Source of the DNA: Bathymodiolus brooksi
Lineage: Eukaryota; Mollusca; Bivalvia; Mytilida; Modiolidae
Reading direction: 5' to 3'
DNA: 64,000 bases
NCBI GenBank assembly: GCA_963680875.1
Contig: OY804579.1
Coordinates: forward strand, 49,502,536 to 49,566,535
The translations under genes and the position numbers were made by a program. Within the stretch, counting starts at the first letter, position 1. Each line of letters begins with the position of its first letter. This document shows positions 22,280 to 32,892 of this stretch, in pieces. The notes beneath the pieces were generated by a model that saw nothing but the letters and a program-made list of their open reading frames with translations, was not told the DNA's origin and ran no database searches.

Positions 22280-22898
22280 TAGTCCGTTTGACTTCTATAA
22301 ATTTTCAGAAAAAAATTCTTAAAAATCCAGTTTTCAACAATTTTTTTCTAGATGTTTATTAATATATGATATATACGAAGTCTGACAATTAATTTCAAAA
22401 TTTTTGGTCCATTATTAAAAAAGTTGCCCATTGGGTCTCTATGTTAATTATATTTTCTGAAGTGTAACACTCTGGTAGGAGTGAGTACAAATAACAGACT
22501 GTACCATGTGACATAAGACATTTAAATATTAAAGAACATCAATAACAATTGACTTACACCTTAATGGTCAGTTAATGAGTAGCCTTTTAATATTTAAATG
22601 TCCTATGTCACATGGTACAATGAAATATACATTGAAAGCACATGTCTGTTATTTTGCTTTGATGGTTGGGCTCTTACACTATTTGTACTCACTCCATGCA
22701 GATGTTCACACATCAGAAAATATAATTAACATAGAGACCTAATGGGTAACTTTTTTAACAATGGACCAACATTTTTTAAATTAATTGTCAGAGTTCGTAT
22801 ATATCATATATTAATATACATCTAGAACAAACAATGTTGATTTGAAAACTGGATTTTTAGAATTTGTGTCTGAAGATTAATAGAAGTCAAACGGACTA
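22280..22898. mobile_element. Palindromic TIR element flanked by TA
   Basis: The left end is TAGTCCGTTTGACTTCTA and the right end is its inverse complement, TAGAAGTCAAACGGACTA, with TA on both sides. Arms of about 200 bp pair throughout, with mismatches. A second inner pair (GTACCATGTGACATAAGACA with TGTCCTATGTCACATGGTAC) makes almost the whole 619 bp a foldback. TA duplication suggests a Tc1/mariner-type MITE. Confidence 0.82.
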
Positions 22899-22911
22899 TA
22901 TAAAATTTAAT

Positions 22912-23205
22912 GCACACGATTCGTTTCTGGAATAACCTTCACCAGGTACGCTCAAAATCGAAAGCCAAATAATTTAAAGTTTTGGAAGCAGAAAAACCAA
23001 ATGACCTAAACAGGATAGCGAAAATCGGCTAAGGTGACTTATGTCTGAAGGAGGAGAACCTTAGTTTTATTAATAATTACATTATTTAGGAACTGTAAAT
23101 TTCAGTAACAAATATATCTAATAAATCATGTTTTGTGACGAATCATTGACTACTGGGCGTATGATACCCTCGGGGACTAATAGTCCACCAGCAGAGGTGT
23201 GTGTG
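22912..23205 (-). repeat. Dispersed repeat family B, long copy
   Basis: This starts with the 3' signature (inverse of GTGTGCA...), then CTCAAAATCGAAAGCC, AACCTTAGTTTTATTAATAA and GGAACTGTAAATTTCAGTAA, and continues to GGGGACTAATAGTCCACCAG. It is the uninterrupted paralogue of the copy split at 52564/54264 by the 1.7-kb element. Confidence 0.72.
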
Positions 23206-23248
23206 TGTGTGCATAGACTATAAATATAAAATCATATGCTAAGCGTAC

Positions 23249-23373
23249 CTGTATTGTCATCTTGAATTCATTATAATCTCCAAAACGATCATGCACCGTT
23301 ACATATATCTCAGTCAAATAGTTAAAATGTGGACTACCAGACGGAAGACGTAATGCCGTCGCTGTCATCTCGC
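23249..23373 (-). CDS. Polycystin-1 family exon: REJ domain (V-D-R-F-G strand)
   Basis: This 125-nt exon starts in phase 1 (GC completing a Gly) after CGTAG and ends in phase 0 before GTACGC. It encodes EMTATALRLPSGSPHFNYLT then EIYVTVHDRFGDYNEFKMTI. The LPxG ... VxVxDxxG pattern is typical of the middle REJ region in polycystins. Phases match 24818-24630 and 20173-20003. Confidence 0.82.
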
Positions 23374-23519
23374 CTACGATAAAAACAAAAGGTAAGAAGG
23401 TAGGTGGTTTTCCTCGTTGTTGCATATCTTTCTAATCAACACCAATTGGTTGTGTTTTAATATCTCAAGGGATAAGCATTAATCTGGTTTTAGTGGGTTC
23501 GTCTTGTTCATTTGTCCAC

Positions 23520-24060
23520 TTTACATGTTTACGCGTTTTTAATTCTGGCTTGTGATGTCCGCTACGACAAAACGATCTTTGGTTCGTCTTTACTCCAATC
23601 TGTTTTGTAGAGTTTTAAATAGCACTTCCTCGTCTTTTCCTCATTCACGATTCACTGGGTTTGTAACTAGAGTAACATTACGGGTGTCACTAGTAGAGCA
23701 TGAACTGCTTACCATTCCGGAGCACCTGAGGTCACTCCCGGTTTTCAGTGGGGCTAGTATTACTCGATCTTTAGTTTTCTGTGTAGTGTTTTGTAGATCG
23801 TTGTTTGTCCTTTTGTGATTTTTCCTTTCATCATTTTGTTGTCTGTCCTTCTTCGAGTTACGGATTGTGATTACCCTTTTGGTCTATTCACATTCATCTT
23901 GTCCCGTTTAAGAGTATAGGACATGTGCCAGAATTAGAGCACGAACCACATACTGTTCCGAAGTATTAGATTAACTTCATTATATATTTGCCACTAGTGG
24001 AGCAGTTCATCCCGTTTTTAGAGGTGTTCGTGTTACTCAATCTTTAGTTTTCTGTATAAT
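23520..24060 (+). repeat. Dispersed repeat family A, long copy
   Basis: This contains GTGTCACTAGTAGAGCATGA, CGGAGCACCTGAGGTCACTC, GTTTTCAGTGGGGCTAGTAT and CTTTAGTTTTCTGTGTAGTG. Parts are internally duplicated (two TTTAGTTTTCTGT segments). It runs into the 30-bp minisatellite. Confidence 0.65.
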
Positions 24061-24063
24061 GTT

Positions 24064-24540
24064 TTGAAGATCATTGATCATCCTTTTGATCACTGGATTG
24101 TCTGCCCTTCTTCTTTTGGTCACTGTATTGTCTGCCCTTCTTCTTTTGGTCAATGTATTGTCTGCCCTTCTTCTTTTGGTCACTGTATTGTCTGCCCTTC
24201 TTCTTTTGGTCACTGTATTGTCTGTCCTTCTTTTGGTCACTGGATTGTCTGCGCTTCTTCTTTTGGTCACTGTATTGTCTGCCCTTCTTCTTTTGGTCAC
24301 TGGATTGTCTGCCCTTCTTCTTTTGGTCACTGGATTGTCTGCCCTTCTTCTTTTGGTCACTGGATTGTCTGCCCTTCTTCTTGTGGTCACTGGATTGTCT
24401 GCCCTTCTTCTTTTGGTCACTGGATTGTCAGCTCTTTTTCTTTTGATCACTGGATTGTCTGCCCTTCTTCTTTTGGTCACTGGATTGTCTGCCTTTCTTC
24501 TTTTGGTCACTGTATTGTCTGCCCTTCTTCGATTTACGGC
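24064..24540. repeat. 30-bp minisatellite, about 15-16 copies
   Basis: The unit is TTTTGGTCACTGTATTGTCT followed by GCCCTTCTTC. One unit is shortened by 3 bp and others carry single substitutions. The unit is part of family A (compare 36840-36870 and 47265-47290), so the array arose by tandem amplification inside a copy of that repeat. Long open frames on both strands are consequences of the period being divisible by three. Confidence 0.92.
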
Positions 24541-24629
24541 TTCTGATTACTCTTTTGGTATCTCCAAACTATTCTTACTTTTTTGTTGTCATCGTACAGC
24601 TGTTATATAATATATCTTTAAATATATAC

Positions 24630-24818
24630 CAGATTTTACTAGTGATGTCTTGAAATATACTCTATGACCATGACTGTCCAGATAGGGTTGTTTCATCGAA
24701 TATTCATACATCAGTGGGTTATAGCTCATCTTATCCCTAATCGTATCTCTGTCCTCGTTGGTTCCTTCATCTATCCAGTCAACACAGTATATCCCGAATA
24801 ATGTTGTCAATGCCTCTC
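24630..24818 (-). CDS. Polycystin-1 family exon: REJ domain (E-A-L-T-T-L-F block)
   Basis: This 189-nt exon, phase 1 to phase 1, lies between GTAG and GTATAT. It encodes GEALTTLFGIYCVDWIDEGT and later YNPLMYEYSMKQPYLDSHGH, then FKTSLVKSG. A conserved G-x-A-L-x-T-x-F ... C-x-W-x-D ... PLxYEY order is a hallmark of the REJ region shared by polycystin-1, PKDREJ and sperm receptors for egg jelly. Adjacent exons continue in phase. Confidence 0.88.
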
Positions 24819-24829
24819 CTACGACACAA

Positions 24830-25265
24830 AACAAAATTATTAAGATAAAAAAAAACCTGCATGTCATAATTATTGTGCGCATACAAATGACCCACTCGTG
24901 GTATAATGGTACAATTATTGGGCATATACTAATGTTCAATTACTTCATACATTGTATTTTAATTTTATTGCAAATAAATGAACGGTCTGTGATGTCATGT
25001 CACAATTAGTGCACATAGACACATGGTGTCATGCACAATTATTGACCATATGCTAATGATCAATTTATTCATTTCACAATTTTATTACAAATAGACGAAT
25101 CGTCCGTGGTGTCATGTCACAATTAGTGCAGATAGACAAATAACATATTTGTGTAATTTAACAATGTTTTGCACATAGACAAGTGATCCATGTTGTCATG
25201 TTACAACTATTGCGTAAAGAACTATGACCAGTGTGTCATAGACAAGTGATCCCTGTTCAAAGAAA
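24830..25265. repeat. Degenerate repeats with CATGTCACAATTAGTGCACA-like motif
   Basis: Diverged copies of TGTCATGTCACAATTAGTGC with AAATAGACGAATCGTC-like intervals recur four to five times. No coding signal. Intronic. Confidence 0.45.
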
Positions 25266-25383
25266 CTGTTCTCAATAATGTTTTCTTGATAACTACAATG
25301 ATATTTAGTATTTCTCTTTGGGATCTTTTCGTAGTATTTGATTTATATTAATCTTCCGACGCTCAAAATGCATAGTCGTCTAA

Positions 25384-25387
25384 TAAG

Positions 25388-25418
<31 letters not shown>

Positions 25419-25426
25419 ATATAGAT
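25384..25426. repeat. AT dinucleotide microsatellite
   Basis: A run of TA/AT dinucleotides, slightly interrupted, directly left of the palindrome at 25428. Confidence 0.8.
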
Positions 25427-25427
25427 T

Positions 25428-25550
25428 TGTCAGTTCAAAAATCTAATTCTAACACTGTTGACTCAAATTTGCACACGTATATTAATTATATATATATACT
25501 TCTGAAATTTTAAGCCAACATTGTTAGAATTAGATTTTTGAGCTGACAAT
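25428..25550. repeat. Palindrome / MITE with ~33-bp arms
   Basis: TTGTCAGTTCAAAAATCTAA and TTAGATTTTTGAGCTGACAA are inverse complements extended by AACACTGTTG / CAACATTGTT. The loop is AT-rich. Confidence 0.75.
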
Positions 25551-25727
25551 TTTTTGTTCTCACTCCAAGGGATTTGAACTCCACACTATTGATACACTGC
25601 TGTCTAAGCAAGTGACAACTTCACTGGATTTCAAAGTTACTTGAAATACTAGGTTAATACTAAATATTCATATAATATATATAAGGAATAGCATGTAGAA
25701 AATACGAATATTTAATAATATGCTTAC

Positions 25728-25901
25728 CAGTAGCTGGTGAGGTGGTGCAATTTCCACCATATGGCTCCATGTTTGTGAGAAACAGTATCCGTGCCTCTCC
25801 CGTTCCCTTTCGTCCATACCCGGTTGCCTTCACCTTTATTCTGTAGTTTTTATTGGATAACAATACGCTTGGAGAAATAACTAATGCTCGGGCATGTACA
25901 T
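25728..25901 (-). CDS. Polycystin-1 family exon: REJ domain core (G-G-x-C)
   Basis: This 174-nt exon, phase 1 to phase 1, has a CAG acceptor and a GTAAGC donor. It encodes DVHARALVISPSVLLSNKNY, then a Y-x-x-x-V-x-x-T-G-Y-G-R-x-G-x-G segment, then LTNMEPYGGNCTTSPATG. The block T-N-x-x-P-x-G-G-x-C-x-x-x-P-x-x-G is the most recognisable REJ/polycystin motif. This is the strongest single family call in the window. Confidence 0.92.
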
Positions 25902-26039
25902 CTGGTGGTAATGTAAAATAACATATAAATAACAAGTGAAAAACAAATAACACTCGGAATGATTACAACTACATATGACGAATCGTCGTTGCCGTGGTCG
26001 TATAGTACCTTTGCAAGACGTGCAATCACCGAAAATTCT

Positions 26040-26208
26040 AGCTCGATTCCTGCTCATGGCGAGGTGTACTTGATAAAACCTTATGTGATAAAATTGGCCA
26101 CCGACTTGCGGCAGTGTCTGTGATTGTCTACGGATTAGCATTCATAAAACTGACAAACGGGATATAACTGAACTATTGTTGAAATATTGGAGTTAAGCAC
26201 CACTTAGC
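26040..26208 (+). mobile_element. SINE, degenerate
   Basis: GGCGAGGTGTACTTGATAAA through AAACTGACAAACGGGATATA to TTGTTGAAATATTGGAGTTA is a diverged copy of the SINE body and tail. Confidence 0.6.
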
Positions 26209-26343
26209 TAACAACCCATAACAATTAGTTTCACCATTGGTAATTTGTATATATGAAGATGCAAATAATTGTCGCTTTGAACGCTTTATCCATTAAATGG
26301 AAATTAGTTACATTTTACGATACATACGATGTATGGTTTCTTT

Positions 26344-26595
26344 GAGGGGCCGTCATGGTCGCATTGTTCTTGGATTTACAACTACATGTACAATCAGTGT
26401 CTATCACCACTAAAGTTGTGAGTTCGAATCTCGCTCAGGACGAGGTGCACTCGATACAACATTATGTGATAAAGTTTGTCAGTGACTTGCAACAGGTCGG
26501 TGGTTTTCTCCCGATACTCCGGTTTCCTCCACCAATAAAACTGACCGCCATGATATAACTGGAATATTGTTGAAAGTGGCGTTAAACGACATAAC
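26344..26595 (+). mobile_element. tRNA-derived SINE, full length
   Basis: GAGGGGCCGTCATGGTCGCA is followed by the TGTTCTTGG / CTACATGTACAATCAGTG head, GTGAGTTCGAATCTCGCTCA (B box) and the long tail ending TGAAAGTGGCGTTAAACGAC. It is the best-preserved copy of the main subfamily. Confidence 0.82.
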
Positions 26596-26771
26596 CGCTC
26601 TTTAATTTCTTTGTATTGATATCAATAAATACCAAAAATAATTATGACGAACAATAAGAGTGTCAAGTCGTATTTTAGTTTTCATTATGAATCTAAAGGT
26701 CCAAAGTAAAATAATAATATAATGAACTTTGAATGATTCCAGACTTTCACTAATATTGTCCCATTTCCTAC

Positions 26772-26941
26772 CTGTTTCCAGTATGCTATGAAAGTTTTCT
26801 ACGTCGACCCATGTATTAGACTCACGAATCTCCATAAACCACGAATATGAAATATCTTCTCCACTTGCACAGTCAGTGCACAGTGCACTCCAGTCTGATT
26901 TTAATTTCACTGCATACTTTGTATCACAATTAAGTGAACAT
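26772..26941 (-). CDS. Polycystin-1 family exon: REJ domain (C-x-x-C block)
   Basis: This 170-nt exon starts in phase 2 (A completes GAA) and ends in phase 1 before GTAGGA, with a TTTAG acceptor. It encodes CSLNCDTKYAVKLKSDWSAL and CTDCASGEDISYSWFMEIRE, ending ETG. C-x-x-N-C then C-x-x-C followed by Y-x-W is the cysteine-rich strand pair of REJ domains. Confidence 0.88.
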
Positions 26942-27354
26942 CTAAAAACAAAATAAAAACTGACAGTTACTTTGTGATTCAACAGGTACCTGCTGTATAT
27001 GTAGTTCAGAAGAAAAAGCATATTTCCATTTTAAATATTTCACTTGATATGCAAGTTTAGAGACAAATGTTTTTTAAAATGTGACTAAGACTCACGTGCT
27101 ATGGAGCCTCGTTACTCACATTAAGTGTTAATGTTTGACATTGATAAAGGTTGTCAGTAGGATGTTCTGTTTTCTTTATGCTACATATGAGGCGCTTTTT
27201 GTATGATATGCTTGAAATCCAATCTCTGCAGTGGTCGATTGTAATCTCATTTCTAAGCAGTTGTCCAAAATAGCTATCTAATCACGTAAGAGTTAATTGT
27301 TTAATTTTGTTTTCTATGAATTAATGATGATCAATTCGCATTGTTCGTGAATCG

Positions 27355-27568
27355 TATGGTAGTTGGTTGGGTTTACAGCTACCTGTGCAATCATTGCCTA
27401 TCACCACTAACGTTGTGAGTTACCACTCAGGCGAGGCTTACTCAATACAACATTATGTGATTAAGTTTGTCAGTGACTTGCTTGGGTTTCTCTGGTTTTC
27501 TCTATCAATACAACTGACCACCACGATATAACTGAAATATTGTTGAAAGTGGCATTAAACACCATAAC
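27355..27568 (+). mobile_element. tRNA-derived SINE
   Basis: GGTAGTTGGTTGGGTTTACA (A-box-like) and a damaged B box (GTGAGTTACCACTCAGGCG) precede the SINE tail (ACCACGATATAACTGAAATA, GTGGCATTAAACACC). It is about 90 bp from the exon at 27895-27659. Confidence 0.75.
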
Positions 27569-27658
27569 CCCCTCCCCCGTATTGATTAGTGTAATTACTG
27601 AACACTCATCTCCCACAAGTCCTCATAAACACCAATAATAACCATTTTATATACTTAC

Positions 27659-27895
27659 TCGACAATCGTATGTGGGGGATTACCGAAAACTCCATAAATC
27701 AATTGTGTAAATTCTGAAACCTTATCTTCTAGGGTAACGTTCACTGTTATTGCATATCCTTGGTTCTGTTCATTTAATAGAGATAATCCAGAAATACCAT
27801 GGGATATCACTGATATCAGTTCACTACAATCTTCAAAGGAGGCCTGATCTGTATGGAACATTTGATCCAGTTCATCTAGTGAAGTGACCGTTACC
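27659..27895 (-). CDS. Polycystin-1 family exon: REJ domain, part 2
   Basis: This 237-nt exon has a TACAG acceptor and a GTAAGT donor. It starts by completing an AGG codon from the big exon and ends two bases into a Glu codon. It encodes VTVTSLDELDQMFHTDQASF, then EDCSELISVISHGISGLSLL and a beta-type segment ending in GNPPHTIV. The inverted duplication stops about 9 bp before this exon, so the exon has no second copy. Confidence 0.85.
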
Positions 27896-28239
27896 CTGTA
27901 TTAAATACAAATAAATCAGGGTTTTTTTCACAAAATACGATGTTTGTATTTTAACGTGTAAAATTTTGTTTTTACAATTAGTTATATATCCTGATTATGT
28001 CATTTGTCTCAAGTCTCCCATCGACGAATATCTTTTGTCAAAAATTTGATATATATTTGATATTATTATGCTTTCTGTAAATTTCTTCTGTAATATAAGT
28101 TCATACGATATTTTGGCATATATCACAAAGAATTATATAGCGTTGATATACTATACGAAAATAGTACATCTACTATGCCAGTTTCACGCGGGGAAGGTTG
28201 GGTTTTCAGCTGTCTGTCAAGCTATATATAGCTAGTCCA

Positions 28240-28268
28240 CGTGTAAGGGGGGTGGGGGGGGGGGGCGG
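28240..28268. repeat. Poly-G tract
   Basis: GGGGGGTGGGGGGGGGGGG before CGGATCC. The other arm of the duplication has only a six-base run here (about 62811-62818), so the tract expanded in this arm or contracted in the other. Confidence 0.8.
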
Positions 28269-28520
28269 ATCCAATCTGTCAATCTATCATAGTCGTCTAT
28301 TATTCATGTTACTGTTTTTTAATGCTTGTTATTGTTGTTAATTAAATTTCAAACTTCAAAAATGTTTATATTTTTAAAGCCTTAAATGAAACAAAGAATA
28401 TTCTTACACTTTCAAGACTATCTGATCCAATGTATTAGTCACCAATATCAGGACCTCCTTTATTGTAATAGTTCTCAATATATTTTGTCTACATATAACA
28501 GTCAGCATAATAATAATAAT

Positions 28521-28651
28521 AATGTTGTGTTAGCAATGACTATGCCATATAGTGGTCAGGGTTGAATACATAGTGCACTCCCCCTTCGGGTCGTGCACTA
28601 TGTCTTCAACCCTGACCACTATATTGGCATAGTCATTGCTAACACAACATT
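28521..28651. repeat. Palindrome with ~60-bp arms
   Basis: AATGTTGTGTTAGCAATGAC and GTCATTGCTAACACAACATT at the ends; the centre is CCCCTTCGGGT. Only one or two mismatches are visible. The same palindrome is at 62426-62555, carried there by the duplication. Confidence 0.9.
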
Positions 28652-29202
28652 ATAATATAAATAGACATTTTGCACATTCCCAGATTGATTCTAAAATTAT
28701 GCGTTTTTAAGCTTTTCTATACGAGTTATTTCCCTTACGATCAAAAGGAACATTTTTTTTAATAACAAATAGAAAATTCTCAAGTTGTGATAACATTAAC
28801 ATTTTGAACAGTTTAGGGGAAAACTATTTTATTTTCATTGAATTTTGCATAAAATAGGATCCTTTTTTCCACATTAAAGGGAAATAACTCATGTAAAACG
28901 CATAATGTTATAGTCAAAGTCAGAAATGTGGAAATAATCTATTCAATCTTTAAATCGTACTTCGTTTGTTAATATATCAAGGCTTGTATAAAATTAAATA
29001 ATGAATATAAAGATTGTTGGTAATATTACTTGTTAATACTATTTAGAACAACCAGCGCTCCTAGATAACGGACCGAGGAACACTGAATGATCGGAGAATG
29101 ACAACCAGTATGCTTGATATTTTTTTTTATCGGAACGAAATTAGACAAAATGACTAATTGGCGGATTATTGTTGCAATATAATTGACTGACTGACGAACA
29201 GT

Positions 29203-29416
29203 GTTGCACGAGGGATACTGGTCTAACGCGTGCATATTGAAAGTTGAACGATCTGATTTAACCTTTGACTGCTTGATCGGTGACTTTTGGCGGATAGTAA
29301 AATAAAAAAAGACTGTTGTATGTTGCACGAGGGATACTGGTCTGACTCGTGCATATTGAAATTTGAACGATCTGACTTAACCTTTGACTGTTTGATCGGT
29401 GACTTTTTGCGGAAGA
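29203..29416. repeat. Tandem duplication, ~118-bp unit, two copies
   Basis: GTTGCACGAGGGATACTGGT through GACTGCTTGATCGGTGACTT occurs twice with small differences. It is also present twice in the other arm (61690-61880). The minus-strand open frames here show the repeat in translation and are not called as genes. Confidence 0.75.
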
Positions 29417-29477
29417 AAAAAACAGAAGAATGTTGACTGAATGGAGAACTATAATATAACAGTCCTAATAATGGGTA

Positions 29478-29550
29478 TATATCTAAATTAGTGTGCACAA
29501 CACGTTTCTTGAATGACCTTAATCGGGTACGCTCAAAGTCAAAATAGGTT
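29478..29550 (-). repeat. Family B 3' end
   Basis: ATATCTAAATTAGTGTGCAC, then TTTCTTGAATGACCTTAATC and GGTACGCTCAAAGTC: the inverted 3' signature of family B. Also present in the other arm at about 61540-61610. Confidence 0.65.
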
Positions 29551-29923
29551 TTTGCTTTAAACATAGGTTATTCACAACTGTATATGAATAGAATTGAGCA
29601 ACAGTTTGTTCTTTTTCTCTTGTTCAGTGAACTATCTGTCGTTCATCTGTCTACGACTTCTGATTACACTTCTAACGTTTTCTGACATTTCTTATAATAA
29701 CATTATGAGGTAAATGATTATAATATGTATTTTCAAATTAGAAAGGAATTTCGTAATAGATATTCACGTGTATTATTACCTCAACGATTACTCTAACAAT
29801 TTGAAAGCGTTGTTTGTTTACTTTAATATGTGTCTAAGTGTAATGTTGGATAGTCGCCCATGTTCATTTACATCTAGGATACCTTTCATATTAATGTCAG
29901 TGATAATATCAAAATAATAATAC

Positions 29924-32577
29924 CTTTTGCATGACCAGTCGAAGTCCAGATTTTCATTCCCTCCCATTCCTATTTCGGGATCATACGATACGTTTAAAGC
30001 GTTCAAGGTAATGTTTTTCAAAAGTACTTGGACGTTCCTCTCGTAACCACCTTCTATGTATGCAAACGGTGGTGATTTTATGAACATCAAATAGGTTGGT
30101 TCATACACCCAAGTATTCAGCAAGGTGACATTTAATGTTATCATGTATAAATGGGCATGAACGGTACCTCTGGCGACTCGCAAGGTTCCTCGTGTGATAC
30201 CGAACGGTTTATATGGATAGTATATTGTTACAGGGTCGTCACCAGTATCATTTACAACAGTATATAACTTCCATTCAAATATTACACTTTGGTCAGAGCA
30301 ATATACTGCCATTCGGCTTGCCAAGTCAAAATCAACAGACGTATAAACTCTCATAGGGCCTGTAGTATTTGAATATTGCCGATCGAACATACCATTGACT
30401 GTAAAACACTCATTCCAGACATTGACTATTTTCTTTAATATTTGGGTATCGTAGTAATTGGAACACTCGACATTTACAGTGTGGTTACCCAGCGTGAGAT
30501 ATGTAAAATCGAGAAGCATAGGTTCGGCTGACGATAAGTTTGCCGTCCTGGTGTAAATTCTTCGGTTTATCAAATCACCCATATTAAACACGCACTTGAC
30601 CATTGGAAACTTAGAGTTAGATATGACACGAACGGTGACGTTTCCTGGAGGCATATCTAACTTGTCAGGCATATCAATGGCGAGGTGACCAGTCATATTG
30701 TAATCGGTTACTATATAATTTTCGAGATATAGAATTTCTTTGAAAGTAGTATTGTAGGCCTCCAACTGCACAAAGAAAGAACCATAGGAAGTGTATACAT
30801 GATGTGCCGTTGATGGGTCAACATGTAAATGGTAGGGTTCGCCTTCACCAACGTCTAATAGATAATTTCCATTCACGACACCGGACATGCTAAATATGAA
30901 TTGTGATCCATCAATAGAGCCTAAATACGAACTAGAAACAAAATCAACAACCCCGATTTTGATAGGAAGCGTTTTTATGATCCTACTGGTGCTGTTTTTA
31001 ATAGTGACCGATACATTGAATTCTCCTCTCGATGCGTATGTATGTCTAAACGTTTCCAATCTGTTGTATTTAGTAGGAGGAGTGCCGTCTCCAAAATCAT
31101 ACTTTAAATATGTTAAGTAAGGAAATCGTGCACATTGTAAAATGGAGATATCAAAACGAACAATAATAGGCACATCTCTAACTGTTTGTTGATCGTCTTC
31201 AGCTGTTAGTGTTTTATTCATTCCTGACTCGGGTTTAAAGGCAACAAGAAAATCAGATAATTGTGCCGGTTGTATAATTATTTGGGTTTGAAGAGTGTAA
31301 TTGCTTACATCATTTTCACAAAATATTACAACAAGTTTCAATCCTCCCGTTTCGTACAGGTGCAATTGTGTTAAATAAGTATATTTAATTATCACTGATT
31401 TGTTATACAAGGAAGTATCTGGTTCAAAACTATAGTAACATGTTACATTCGTTGGTGATGGTCCATTATAAAGCATTCGAATCAAAAACGAAACCTTACC
31501 ATCAGGTAGTGGTAGCATTTCTGGGGGATCCGCAATGGCTGGTAGCAACTTTAATTCTGGAATGGCAATTTGAATTTTTATCTCGTAAGTAACCACGCTG
31601 AAATAAAACGGATTTGAAGCATTCATTTGAATTGTATATATGCCATCTTGAGAGTAGCTATGACTCCAAGATTCCATGCTAAATTCGGAATAAAATAAAT
31701 CCGCAGACCCCTTTTTTGTATTATTATCGCCGTATGCTAAAATAAATTCAAAACCTTTCCGAGGAATATTGTCGAATGTAAACGGTATGATTTCAAATGC
31801 CCTTGCTAGTCTATTTGAAACCAACGTCACATTACTTATGTCTTCCCAAACATATATATCATAGTTGATAACTTGTGAACTCAACTCTGATTTTATGGTG
31901 ACCGTTAAAACATAATCTCTTTGTTCTATATAACTATGATTCAACTTTAAACCATCCGCCAATAATATGCTTAAATCTTCACCAAGGTAAATAGATTCAT
32001 TTGATCCATCGCCGTAATTTACGACAACCGTCAAATTTCCCATCGGAAGTCTGCTTTCGAAATCTAAATATACAATCAAGCTAACCGTATCACCTGGAGA
32101 TATCATTATGTCAAGTTGTGTCCCATATTGTTCTGAAGCTTTTTCAATCAACCAACACAACACCTCTGTTTTGTTGGTGGTTACTAGGCAACCTTCAGTA
32201 CTATTGGTTTTTGCCACACACTTGTAGTCGATCGTGCTGTTATATAATATGGTGCTGTTACATTTTGTAACGTTGATAGGAAGAAGTACTTGAGAAACAT
32301 TAATGGAAAAACCTGCTATAGGACGAACAACGGTTATGACTACGTTTGTCTGGTATGCCTCATTTAATGCATTCCGGACAACAACGGTTATATTATGATC
32401 ATCCGGGGTTTGATATACGTGATATGACGTCACTTCCTGTGGGTTGCCTGGTGTTATCTCCCTTTGTGATTCATTTCCATAAGCAAACCATTCAACATCC
32501 ATATTACTACCAGTTTGAATCGTTGCGTGTAAAAGTGTACTGTCGTCTGTTAGCGCCAGCATCTTTACTTCTGGTAC
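29924..32577 (-). CDS. Polycystin-1 family large exon: PKD repeats and start of REJ
   Basis: This 2.65-kb exon (about 884 codons) lies between a TTTAG acceptor and an AAAAG|GTATTA donor. It starts VPEVKMLALTDDSTLL in phase 0 and ends in TGC AAA AG. PKD-like repeats are seen at DVEWFAYGNES, VVNYGDGSNES, ILAYGDNN, YDFGDGTPP with the later HTYASRGEFNVSVTI, LLDVGEGEP, and CVFNMGD with GNHTVNVECSNYY. From about residue 715 a REJ-like stretch follows (VNVWNECFTVNG, CSDQSVIFEWKLY, NENLDFDWSCK). More than 30 NxS/T sites indicate an extracellular, glycosylated region. The frame runs past the donor for about 30 codons to a stop at 29818. In family members the PKD array mediates adhesion and mechanosensing. 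A pseudogene copy is at 58501-61261. Confidence 0.93.
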
Positions 32578-32661
32578 CTAAAGGGGATTATAAATGATAG
32601 AGATATATGTCGTGTATATGTCAATATTGCAATATCCTTCTTTTGATGTTGTTGTTGCTGT

Positions 32662-32892
32662 TGTTTGATAGTGTTTAACGCCACTTTCAACAATATTTCA
32701 GTCATTGGTGGAGGAAACCGGAGGACCCGGAGAAAACCACCGACCTCTCGCAAGTCACTGACAAACTGTATCACATAATGTTGTACACCTCACCCTGATC
32801 GAGAATCGAGCCCACAACATCAGTGGTGATAAGCTCTGATTGCATAGGTAGTTGTAAATCCAACTACCATATGATCATGGCCACGACTGCCC
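32662..32892 (-). mobile_element. tRNA-derived SINE (arm 1 copy)
   Basis: GTGTTTAACGCCACTTTCAA on plus marks the tail. GAGAATCGAGCCCACAACAT is the B-box region, and GCCACGACTGCCCC the 5' end. The same insertion is in arm 2 at 58188-58420, so it predates the duplication. Confidence 0.82.

Noticed and set aside
24037..24610. Long frames on both strands of the 30-bp repeat (TKRRRADNPV or SFGHCIVCPS units)
   Set aside because: A period divisible by three keeps every frame open. The array is an amplified piece of a dispersed repeat.
30887..31120. Plus-strand ORF inside the large exon
   Set aside because: It is a shadow of the polycystin coding sequence on the other strand. The same applies to 32346-32597 and 58484-58735.
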